Shown here piece by piece: positions 27,801 through 40,100 of a stretch of 64,000 nucleotides of DNA. The stretch covers positions 2,669,001 to 2,733,000 of the forward strand of contig JAFBJZ010000861.1 in NCBI GenBank assembly GCA_016785225.1. Reading direction: 5' to 3'. This stretch comes from Psettodes erumei (lineage: Eukaryota; Chordata; Actinopteri; Pleuronectiformes; Psettodidae). A program made the translations under genes and the position numbers. The number at the start of each line of letters is the position of its first letter. Positions within the stretch are counted from its first letter, which is position 1. The notes under the pieces were generated by a model. It had not been told where the DNA came from. It was given only the letters and a program-made list of their open reading frames with translations, and did not search any database.

Positions 27801-28363
27801 TTTTCACAATGATTTCTCACGTAGTCCAGGAGTGAAATCCACCTCCAGGCATGGTGATATGTTGGTGGTTTTCAGTCATTCAAATACATAGAGTAGTAAA
27901 AGTCAGAGTCTTTTTAATCAAAAGTTAAAAATGCTTTGCGTGAAAACTCAACAGTTATAGTCTGCACCCAAGTTGGACTGTTGTTCAAGGCACTGTAGTG
28001 ACAGCAGTTCTAGACCAGGACAATTTGGAAGTGGTGACATGAATCCTTTTGAAATGGCAGAAGAGACCCCAAAAGACATTTTTTATCTGATTTAAAAAGA
28101 AGGGAAACTGATATAAGCTGCAGTCGTACTGGTCGTACATAACAGTGATGGCTGCCATTGTGATTTTATTTCCCTGTTAAAATATTTAGCTTGAACTCGG
28201 TGTCCCTCCTCCTGTGAGACTTGTTTCAGAATGATGCATAATAACCGCATCAATACAACACTATAGTTTAAACAAGTTGGTGGGAGTAACTCATCCAAGC
28301 AAGCTTTACAGGGAAATTGCTTATTGAATACACTGGCAAATTTTTCCTCCTCCCTTCTTCTGT

Positions 28364-28394
<31 letters not shown>

Positions 28395-31300
28395 GTTGTC
28401 AAAGGGCCTCACATTGTGCATCACAGGGTCATTTCTCTGTGTAAACCAGACTAGGCAAACATGCCTCCCTCCAACTCATTACATACATCCCCAGGGTTCC
28501 AATGAAAACAGTTCACTCCTTTTCCCACTCTGCTGTGTGTACCCTCCTCTCCTGTCTCTGCTTGTATTTATTTCAGTATATGATTCTTTTGTTTCTCCCT
28601 GTCTCATGTAAGAGGAAAATACTACAGGCTCCTGTACGAGCTTGTGGTTTGCTCTGTATCTTTTGTTGGTAAGTATTTGCAAAAGAAGAGAGGCAGTATT
28701 GCGTCACCCCTGTGATAAGTTAGCCACTGACAGACTGTCTATCTTTCCCTGTTTCCACTTTGTAAACCCCTAACTCTCGCAGTTGTACATCTTAATGCTG
28801 ACCAGAAGTTTGACAGAGAAGTCTACTGTTGTCAGGCAGGCCGTCTTACTTTATTCATTGATTCTTGTTTGGAAACTTTAAAGCAGCGTATTTAGAATGC
28901 CTGCTGTCTAAATGGGACATGGCTTGATTTTTGCTGACTGGTAATGGCAAGAGTAAAATATTCAACACGCCAAAGATTTCCAGAATCACATTTCTGCTGG
29001 GACAGATTTTTCAAGGATGCCAGCTCGCTCAGGGCAATGAAAGCCTGCCCTTGAATCCATGTGATTATCTAAATAAATTTAAATGGCTGCAAGGTTTTGT
29101 TTTGTTTTTAAACGGTAATGGATTTGGACCCTTTTTTCCTGCTGCAAGAACAAGGAATGCTAATATGTACTATTTATCTATTTATTTAAAAATAACACAA
29201 CAGCCAATTTTTTCAATTTTTTACTGTACCAGTTAGTATTAGGAATAATGTGTAAAGAAGGAAACAAGATAAAACCATCATGTTTCATTGATTATTATTC
29301 CATATCAACAGGACTCGATCTCATAGAGACCTCTTTCTGTTTTGATACAGACCACCTGCGTTGGTGTGACCAGCAACTTACCCGTATTCACCAGACTCTC
29401 GAAATGCATTTGATTCTAGCAGCAATGGCAGATTGTATGCCTGCTCTAAGTCTGGGAGTTAACGTACAGAGCAAGCAGCAGATCACAGGCATCAAAGCTT
29501 TGATACAACCAGCCCTTAGAAATGTCAACAAGTGTCTACCTACCTCCCTTCCCCTGTCTCTCGTTCCTAGCCCTCTCCCTCTTTTTCACTTCCAAACTAA
29601 TTATTTTTGAAGCTTTTTTTCTTTGGTGGTCTTTCATGACTGCATAAATAAGTGTATGATTCAATGCTCATGGCCAGAATACCTCTCTTCCCCTGGGTAA
29701 ATATCAGCCTGAAAGGCCTGTTTGATTTGAAGGAGCAGCTTTATGCATGTTTTCATCAGTTTCCCTCAAAGTGAAGGCCTGGTTATGCAGGACTCGTGTT
29801 TTTTGTTGTTGTTTTTCATGTCAGTGATGTTAAATAACACTGTACGTTATCACCAGTAGTATGCTGTTGAGGTTGGAGGGAAATCCATGTTAAAAAAAAT
29901 CATCCACACTTGATACAGTAAATTGGATCAAACTGCCTTCATATGTTGGTTTGTGGATATTAGTGTTACCGCTACTGAAACTGTAATGTAATTTATTCAA
30001 TCATCTGATAAAATAGCATTATTTCTGTTATAGCTGTACTTGGTGGGAAGTGGTCTTTGATATTAAACATTACCCAGCTTAAATGATCCTTTTGAGAAAG
30101 GGTGGACTTTGGACTACAGGATGCACAAAGTCAACCCTCAGACAGTAGCTAACACATGCATGCATCAAATGCATGTCATTATGTCACTATGCACAATCGA
30201 TGTGATCATCTCTTGCATGCTGATGAAGACATATATTTTATAATTGTTTGTATTAGATTTATTAGACTTACTTTGCAGTTTTGTTTCGAAAACAAATAAC
30301 GCAGCTTCCAACGGCAGTTTTTTCAAAGTAATACCCTTGAATAATATGCCTGATGCATTAAAGATTGAAGAACACAGACTTAACTAAAATCACCAAAACA
30401 CATGCCACAAAGACTTTTTCTTACAAGCAAAGACGCCACCTGTTAATTAGCAGTTCTTCAAGTAGGACTCACCAGTGAAATTGCTGCCTGAAGCAGCTGG
30501 TTGTTTGGTTGCATACTTTTGGCTCTCAGTGGTACATGGTTGGCCTCTCTCATTTAAAATTGTATTATCATTGTGATTTGTGACCATGGCACCTGCCAGA
30601 AAATGCTGGGTTGCTAACCTTTGGTTGGGAGAGAGCCATTCCTCCATGTAAAGGGAGGCGACACCTCCCTCTGGCAACAATTTTGGAACATCCAAGGACA
30701 TGTTGGAGGGATTACAGGGAATGCCCCTGGGATTTCCCAGGAAGAGCTTGAGGACTTGGCTAGAAAAACGGGAGAGGTACATCTGGGGTACCTTGCTCAG
30801 TCTGCTGCCTCCACGACACAGAGCAGATAAGCAGTGGAAAATGAATAAATGTATGGATCTGTGGCTGCAATAGTGGCAGATTTTTTTATCCAAAAAATTG
30901 TCAGTTAAAAAAAAAAGTGTTTGAAAAATCTGCCTTTATAGTGAAATGTGGTCACCTGGCATGGCAAGGCAGCAGACAGATAAATAGTCTCCGGGAAGGA
31001 CAGAAGGATATACAAAGACTACCAGGCCTCTACTGACTGATGGTTGCCATGTTGTCAGTCAAAAGCACACACAAAAAGTCGGAGAGGAACACATTCTTTC
31101 TCTCTCTCATGCACTCACTCACACATGCACACACCTACAGCAGTGATGCAGATTTAACCACGTCTGGCTGAGTGGAGATGGATGTGGCCAGGTTAGGGTG
31201 GTGGGGGAAATGGATGACTGCAGGCAGCCCACACAATGGATGAGACTGGCAGCTTGGGGAGACAGGTCGACACTAACGAGTGACTGCCAAACACACACAC

Positions 31301-34044
31301 ACTTACACAGGTAAATGAAGGCTTGTAGGTATCCACAGTGGCACACGCAAATATTAACAAAGTGAACATCTTATAATTCAATTGGCTGCATTTACGCACA
31401 CACACTTGCATGTGTATTGTGATGCTCTCAAACAAACAGAAACAAAGACAGTTTGGTGTAAAATGTCTGTTTTTCGTTTTTCTTTTCTTTTTTTCTTTTC
31501 CATTTCTCACGCCATGTCAGAGTCAAACTACAAATTGTTCTCATTACTTTTAACCTTTTCTTAAAAACAAACACACATAAGCTGTGTAGGAGATACGTAT
31601 CTTTATTTCAAACCTTTGCCCTATATTCCCTTCCCTCACTACTCATTACAGAACAGGTTCACCCTCTGATTTTATATTTATTTCCCTGAGGAAATATATA
31701 TACCAACACTCATGTCTCTGCAAACAGAGATCTGGTCTTCTTTCTGTGTGTGTACACGCATGCGCATAAACATGTGTTGGAGAGGTGTATGTGCATGCAT
31801 GTGATTACGGTGCTCATCCTGTGACTGCAGAGGTGCATGTGTACATATGGCTGTGGCTAATCACCCTTTCATAAAGTAATCAAATTTTTGTTTTTTTGTT
31901 TTATTTTGTTTTAAGCATCATCATCATCATCAGAATCTGTTTCATTAACCAAGTATGCAAGCATAGAGATGTGTCTTTACATTTGTTCCACAAATGCAAC
32001 ACTGAATTATAATAATAAAGTCAAAGTACAATAATAATAAATAAAAACATAAAGCAAGAATAAATACATTTTTTAGACATATATGAAATGAAATATAGAA
32101 TATGCCATGATAAAAAGAAATGAGATGTCTATACAGTATGAAAGTGATGAGTGAATAAATTAGATGACGTATGCAACCACTAAAAGTGGACACGGAATGT
32201 GATGTACATTTTAGTCCAGTTTGTTAACAGTGCAGTTCATCCATGTCATAGGACTGTTTCTGGAATGGATCTCAGCCTTTTGCCTGAGGGTAGAAGTTCA
32301 AAGAGTCCGTGTCCAGGGTGGGCTGGGTCAGAGATGATCTTGCCTGCATGCTGCTTGGCTGCTCCATGGGGGGCAGTTTGCAGGGCCATGATCTCGCCTG
32401 AGCGAATGATCCTCTGCAGCCTCTCGAATGTCCTGTTTGTTTGCTGCACAGACAGCAACGGATGAAATGAGGATGGACTCAAGGATCTCACTGTTGAACA
32501 CACTGCCTGTGTGTTGCCTGCGAGAAAGAACATCCTCTGTTGGACTTTCCTGCTCATGGAGCTTATGTTGATATCCCTATGATGACTGTGTGTGTGTGTA
32601 CTGTCAGTCTTTTTGTATCATTATGTAGCCTAGAGGCAGGAAGGCAAGGCAGTGGGCTTTGGCAACAACACAATTGAACTTACATTTGAAAAAGCCTGAG
32701 ATCTAGCCAAGAGACTGCAGAGGTGTAGAAAAAAGGTTTGTGCAATGTAAAACCAATTAACTACTTTGCAATGTTGTAATTGTTATTGATTATTCTGGGT
32801 GTCCTTGTAATGGTGAGGTTAAAAACAAGGATGCATTTAAGTATGGCACCAAGACCTTTTCAACTACTGGTGAGCTTTTCTGTTGGCTTTTTCTTTTTTC
32901 TGCCATGGGCAGCTATAGCAGGCCATAGGAGCCTATTCAGTCTTTCAGTTCACTGACATAGAAATTCAGATAGATGTCTGGGGTCAATGCAGTAATGCAA
33001 TACACTTGCTGAAATGCTGCCATAAATTTCATCTCGCATCCTGGATGCTAGGTATAATTTTTTTTTTCAGTCGATACAAATCTTACTAATAGAGATTGGC
33101 AGAGGTAAACATTTAGCTGTTCCAAGTGTGGCCGCAAAAAGCCAGACACAAGTTAAGGAATATTTCCTCTCTTCATGCAAACAGTGACAGTGAAACAGTT
33201 TGTAGGTAGAATGAATATATCTGATGAGCCCATTTTCAGTACTTTCGCCACATTTTGCCTATTGATGATGTTTTCCCTGTTCTGTTAAAAGCATGTCCAG
33301 TGAATATAGTTTACTCAATTTCACCCAATTAAATTGATCGCATTTTGAGCTCACTTCCTACCATATAAAGATGACCCAGCCTTCACTCTGTGCACCATCC
33401 CTGTTCGTTTGTTGTTTTGTTGACAGATTTATAACATGCTAAAGTATTTCGGATGACATGTGAATGAATATTGTGACAACAATGTCAGCATGATTAAGAT
33501 TGCTCCAGTTGACAAGATTCACTTAAAAGTACCAAGATTACTCAGTCCTGTGAGTACCTGTGTTCAGTCTTTGGCCTGCAGAATGGCTGCCTGTAGCCGC
33601 ATTGTTATGTTTGCTATACTGTGTTCTCACCTATGTGCTTTAGAAGTACATTTATGTTAATGTTCAATATGTTTGGTTTGTATGTTGTTATTGTTAGAGT
33701 CCAGCCAGTTACATGGAAAAAGGCCTGAATACGTGGACATAGTCGGAAATGTGGGTGGCTCATGTGAATGCATTCAAGCACGCTTTTATACCATATGAAT
33801 ATGAATGTATTGTATACGTGCATGAGTACGGAGGTAGTTTACAGTCATCAAAGTTTTGGTGTGTGTGTGTGTGTGTGTGTACAGGGTGGCACTAATGCTG
33901 GTGGATAGCTTGTCATCTCTCAGCCATGTAGGCGGAAGGCCAATGCCGCAACAGCTTGGATCCACTTCACTTTCAATTAGTCGCCTGCCATTGTCGATGC
34001 CTCCTCACCAGCCTCCTGGAACTGACTCAGAACCTGTGTGTCTG

Positions 34045-34134
<90 letters not shown>

Positions 34135-37100
34135 TGTGCACACCTGCCTGTTTGTGTAACAATTGCAAAGAGAGTGATTGTTTGTCAAGTGGATGTTAAA
34201 TGAAATATTGTATTGTAAACAAATGTGTGTGTGTGTGTGTGTGTGTGTTTGTGCATCCATGGCTAGTTGATGAATGAACTTGTGTGTTTGTGGATCTGAG
34301 TGTGTGTGAGACGATGCCCAGTTAACATGTCCACCCCTTTGCTAGAGACAGGTGCCAACCCTCTAGGTTGCCAGGCACCTGCCAGACCATTGAATGAAGG
34401 ACTTGAGAGAGATTGGTCCATTGTCAGGGTTGGGGCTTGGACCACACGCAACAATCTGACCTGAAAAGTGTACTACTCTCTGTATACATATACATATAAA
34501 TCCTTTTGAAGGTTCTTTTCAAGTCTAAATAGCACTAATTGTATTAATAGAATTGTTCTCCACTTTAAAACCTCCACACTTACAGAAGACACATTAAGTT
34601 TCCTCTGAAATGGTCAACGGCGATGTTAGTGTGTGTTGACCTGGTGGTGGTAAACTTATGGTTAATTAGAAATTTTTAAATCTTGCTTCCATCATTCAGG
34701 GTGTGATGTTGTACCGAATGGCAACAAGTTCTAAGAAAGACCAAGATTGAGTTATAGACATGAGGCCCAAACATCTCGTGGTTTCTCAGACTCACTGAGA
34801 AAGCCAGGTTTATTTAGTCTAAGCAACACTTTGGGAGGCAATGGTGTCGAATAACTGACTGTAAAGTGCCTGATCATTGATGAGGATTTACTGATGTTGG
34901 GAACGGCTGTCAATAGACCAATCACAACCCACATTCCTTGCACATCAAAGACAACAGACTCCCTCTGTAGAGTACATTATGCAATACGATTTTCCACCAT
35001 GGCTCTGCAAATGTGGGCAAATTAATGAGGCATTAATTAATTTTTAAATCATTAATGCTTTGAACTATTCCACAGTTATAGTTAAAGTTTTATGTGAAGA
35101 CACGAACATTGTAAATACAATATATGGTAATTGCTTCATTAATTAGCCTGACCTCATTTGTGTAAAAGTTTGTTTATGTCACATGGTTGTGGCAGGACAT
35201 TAGGCATTTTATTACCTCTTGTTTTTGTTGTTGAAAAACTCTTGAACCTTTGACCATCACTCGATATATTTCTTATCTGCTATGACCTATTTCTGACCCT
35301 ACACATATCAGCTATGGCTAGATATACTGTGTTTAAAGCAACCTTCCCGAACTATCCCTTCAGTTCCAGGAAACCTGTTGGTCCAAGATAACTGTGAAGA
35401 AAAAAACGAATCAGAGTCAAGTACAACCAACATGCCGTTAAACCTTTTAATGATGTCAACCTCTCCATATTCCAGTTCACTGCAATTAGCAATAAAAATT
35501 TTGAACGGGTGTGGACTTATGATGTAGCCGTTTGAGCACGGGTCAAATTATATTGTCATGCATTCAGTCCAGCACCATCTGTTATTTTCAGTGGTCTCTG
35601 ACTCATGCAGAGGGCAGTGTAATGTACTCTGTCTCTATTTCTTAATTTTTTTCATCTCTCCAAGCAATTCAAGTTAGTGAGTCAGACATAAGAAACAAAG
35701 TTTATTATATTTCTTATAAAGTTTGTATTATACTTCTAAACAACTACAGTGGAAGCTCTGAAAAACAACACCTTCCACCTAATATATAAACTACTGGTCA
35801 AAAGTTTGAGAGCACCCTCATTTTTCCTGCTGTTATTTAAATTTATGTAATTCAGTGTCTCAGCATTTCTGAAATTAAAACATAGAACAAATAAACAATT
35901 TTAGATTTTAAAGGAATCTTTGAACCTTTTGAACTAATTTTCATCTTAATTTTTGTCTCATTCAGCAGCGAAACACTCTCGTGGGGCTCTATCTAGAATG
36001 GAGATGAAACATTGTCTCCAAAGTTTGTCCCAGCACTACAGAATTTCCCACAAATGTGCAGGTTGTCTTCTGTCCAGTTCATCCCAAAGCAGCTCCATGG
36101 GGTTTAAGTCTGAAGACTGTGCTGGTCTTCAATCATGCCACTGTCTAGTCATTATCTTGGTGAGGGATGAACCCCTGACCAGCCAGGCTGTCTTCCCTCG
36201 TTACTTTTTCTCACCCTCTGAGTCGTTCTGTAATATACACTAGTAGTTCCTGCAGAACAGTGTTGTCCTAATAATGGATGAGAGAGTATACTGACACAGT
36301 TTGTTCCAACACTGCCTTTATACAGACAGAGGGCTTGTAAGGAGAGCTGGGGCACCTGTAGGAAGTGTTTGTATTAAATTTAAGGGCTTCAGTTCAACAA
36401 TTTCTTAATTTTTCATTTTGTTTTTTACCTCGGGCAGTCAACATTTAAGGCTGTTCGCTGAACTTCAAATGGGGGTGTTCTAAAACTTTTGCAAACATTT
36501 TATACCTACTCTGTGTAGTTTTGTGAGGTTTTTTCACATTGGGTGGTAACTTACATTACCTAAACATTCATTAACATATGTCACAACATAAATATGTGTG
36601 AGCTTTTTCATTCTTATCCTTATTTTGAATGGAGTTCTCTATGGATGAGCGATGTCTTTTACAAGTGCAGAGACACGGTATTGGACATTGATGCATTCCT
36701 GCCACTTCATAATGATAAGTCACTGTCATTAGTTGTTAAGGTGTATACAGTTGTTTAATTTACATTAAAATGGCTAAATGATTACTGTAGCAGCAAGATG
36801 AAGAACATAACCTACTCACTGACTTTGTCTCTTATGCTAATAAGGGTCTGCTTATCTCAGTGGAACTATGTAAGCATACAAATGTGTTTTTAATTCATTT
36901 TGAATAGTTTAATATTATAAAATCAAACTGTTTACATTTTCACTTTCTTTGTCCTTACTCAGTTCTGCACTGCTGTGCCTGAGGACCCCACTTTTGCAGT
37001 CTCATATCCAAACACATCTGGAAAGCCAAAAAAGCATATTTTGAAAGCTAACAGCTCTTTTCAAATTCTCCCAAGATGCCCTAAGGAATTGTTCCCGCTC

Positions 37101-40100
37101 AAGGTTGTTCTGGGGTGTCATCGGTATCATCTGAATGATGAAGCAAATGAAACAAAACTATAGAAAGCCTGTCCCACTCATTTGTCCTGATCAGGGTGCA
37201 GGGTTTGGCATTGTTGAAACTGTTATCATGGCCAAGACAGGATCCTCCAGTTACAATATGGCTTTTGTTAAAACTCGTCGACGGGATGCAGGCACGTCTC
37301 ACATGCCCTTCAGACAAACGGGGACCGGCTGGAAAGGCCACACACGTGCTCCCACATACATACACAGCTACATCCCAAAGCTCAGAAGAGAAACATTTAA
37401 AATAAAGAGAGTGGCATCTAGTCCTCAGTTTCTTCAAGGCTTATCTCACAATCATCTACAGCCCCACACACACAATGAAAAGTACCTTTGTACACATAGA
37501 CATGAGTGCAGACTTGCAAGGAGCTTCAAATGCAGACCATCATATACATACATATATACATGAGTGCATAGTCACATACATATTGGATTGAGGTGAATTA
37601 ATTTATGTTATTTACTAAAGGGGACAAAGCAAACTCAGAGTAAACACTGTCTGGGAGGAAGAGAATGGTGGTGGGGAGGAAATAGAGTTAAGAACTTGAG
37701 GAATGGACAAAACAACACTGTTTTTATTCATTTAACCCTCCTTCCATTATGCAAGCCTGGTATGACCAAGAGCAAAAACAAAAGACAAAAACAACAAGAA
37801 AATGTTATATCTCCTTATTCTTACTACTAATATGTTTTCACTTACATCAAGTGGGCAATCTCTGCCTCAGCAGGCGCTGTAGGGTGGAGGAAAATTGCAA
37901 AGCACTTAGGGAGCTATATAAATGCAGTACATTTGATATTTAGCCATGAAGATTTTCATTTGTTTATATCTCCCCCCATGTTTCCATCTCTGAGACATGA
38001 ATCTCAGAGATGGAAACATGGGGGGTTGTGTTGTTTAATTTACTGTTTAATTGTTTTAACTCCATTCACCTTCATTACACTGACATGGAGATAGAAAATC
38101 TCCAACGGAATATATCAAAACATGCAATATGTTAATCTGTACTCAAGGTGAACTAGCCCTTTAATGAAAATGCTTATATGGAGATGGGATTTCATTACAA
38201 TCCCAGGAGGAAATTCTAAGTTTAGAGTTAGTGTGTCATGTTAATATGTTGGGTGCTTAACAACAGTGCTAGTACTTGTGTAATATTTGTAAATGTGTTG
38301 AAATGACATCAACACACTCTCCGCATCACCCCATTCCAGGGAACTCCTTCTCATTCGCCAAGCTGCCAGCTTTTCAACAGATCAATCATAGATCACAGCT
38401 AATGTCTTTCGTTACGGCACCCTGTGATTGCCCTGTTATTATCCCACTAATTATGACTATCATCATTATTATCATTTCTCTGTTATAGTTCATTACTCTA
38501 GACCTGAAAGAGATTGGTATAATGATCTAAGTGGCAGTTATTCCATTTATTGATTGGTGGGAAGTTGCGAGCCTTGTTGCGTGCTGTTTTCTGCTCTGAC
38601 TTAAGCTTTCTGTGCGCTGACAAGGCTCACAGACCACTCCGCCTGTTACCCCAGGTCGGGTCAGTTGAACTGTAAATTGGCAAACTCGCAGTCCAGATAA
38701 CATTAGCTTAGTTAGAAAGGGAAGTTCTATCTAGCAATCCTACGGTGAACATAAAAAAAACATTTTTATGACCTTCAGTTTATGGCAAAAGAGATCCATC
38801 AAAGATCTAACAAATACCAATCGAAGAAAAAAAAAAGAAAAGAAAGCCACGACATGCTTTGGTGCTCATCACTAAAAGAAACTGCTTGCGGAAAAATATT
38901 TTTTCACTGTGGAAAAAATTGCCTCAGCCTTCATGTGCAAAGCATCTTTTATCCTTTATTCCAACCAGCACATTCTCTTTTCAAACAAACATACAGACAG
39001 ATTGGTGTAAAGATCTGTACCAATACACATTCTGGTGCCTCAGCTAAATAACAGTCTGCTACCAAATCTGTTGTTTACAGCGAATCAATCACTTATGGCA
39101 TTTCTATTCAAAGACATTGTTCAGTTTGATAATGCTCACACTGCTGTTAGCCTAAAAATGTGACCTGTTTTCCTCCTCTTTTTGGATGTTTTGCCAGTTT
39201 CGCTTCATATATTAAACAAGCTACTGTCTTGTCCAAAGCTCTTTTTAAAGTGACTTTTTTTGTGACTACCGGGCAGTATGTGCTTGAAAAATCAAGAAAC
39301 ACACACACTTTAAGGCCGATCCTGTGGGCAACATCGCAGATCAAATCAAGCACAGTTGATGTTTACTCAAGAGGTGTCTCGGCAGTGTGTTTCAACACAC
39401 CGCCCCTTTGCAAACAACCTGAGGCAATCTCCACACACTTCCCCACTGGAAAGCACAAACAGATTTGGCTGCCTCCACTCAAACAGAAGCAGACGGAATG
39501 GTTCACCGGATAGGCAGACTGTCTCAACTCTGAGAGGTAAAGAAATTAGAATAAGTGTATCCTTTAAATAGCTGCTGTCTCTCACAGTCACCATCCTGAG
39601 TCAGCGACTGACTCATAACCTTGATCTTTTGTTGGATGCCAGGCACACAAGCTGCACCAATATGATTAAGGACAGAGGGGGTGTTGCATCACAGCACTGC
39701 TGGCAGCGCATCCTTTCTCTACAAAATGTCAAGTTTTCACAAGTCCAGACAAACACATTAAGGGTTTGATTGACAACCATGCATTTTAGGAAATGATGCA
39801 ATAGGTCTTTAAATAGTTTCATGAGTCAAAGGGTTATACACTTTCACCAGCCAGAGGAGGAGCAAATCTCCATTTAAAATTAAGAAAAGCATGCACAATG
39901 GAGTAACATTATATTCAACAGTGATATGATGCAGAGCACAATCAATAATCTAATGTTTGCCTGTAACAGTGATGTAGCTCGTAAACATTTGAGTCGACCA
40001 ATTGATCCAAATCTCAACATTTGAAATGTTATAGAGAATCAACTTACTTACTTATTATAACTTACTGACTTATAAGGTCGTAAGTCAGTGTGTCTTGGAC

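Noticed and set aside
30447..30893. A 148-codon minus-strand open frame
   Set aside because: It is antisense to the recognised LINE tail and has no recognisable domain of its own.
34027..34260. Poly-Thr-His and poly-Cys-Val open frames
   Set aside because: These are translations of GT/CA microsatellites.
37972..38025. Hairpin as a microRNA precursor
   Set aside because: The stem is 24 bp with a 6-nt loop and no pairing beyond, shorter than known animal pre-miRNAs. It is kept as an unexplained hairpin.
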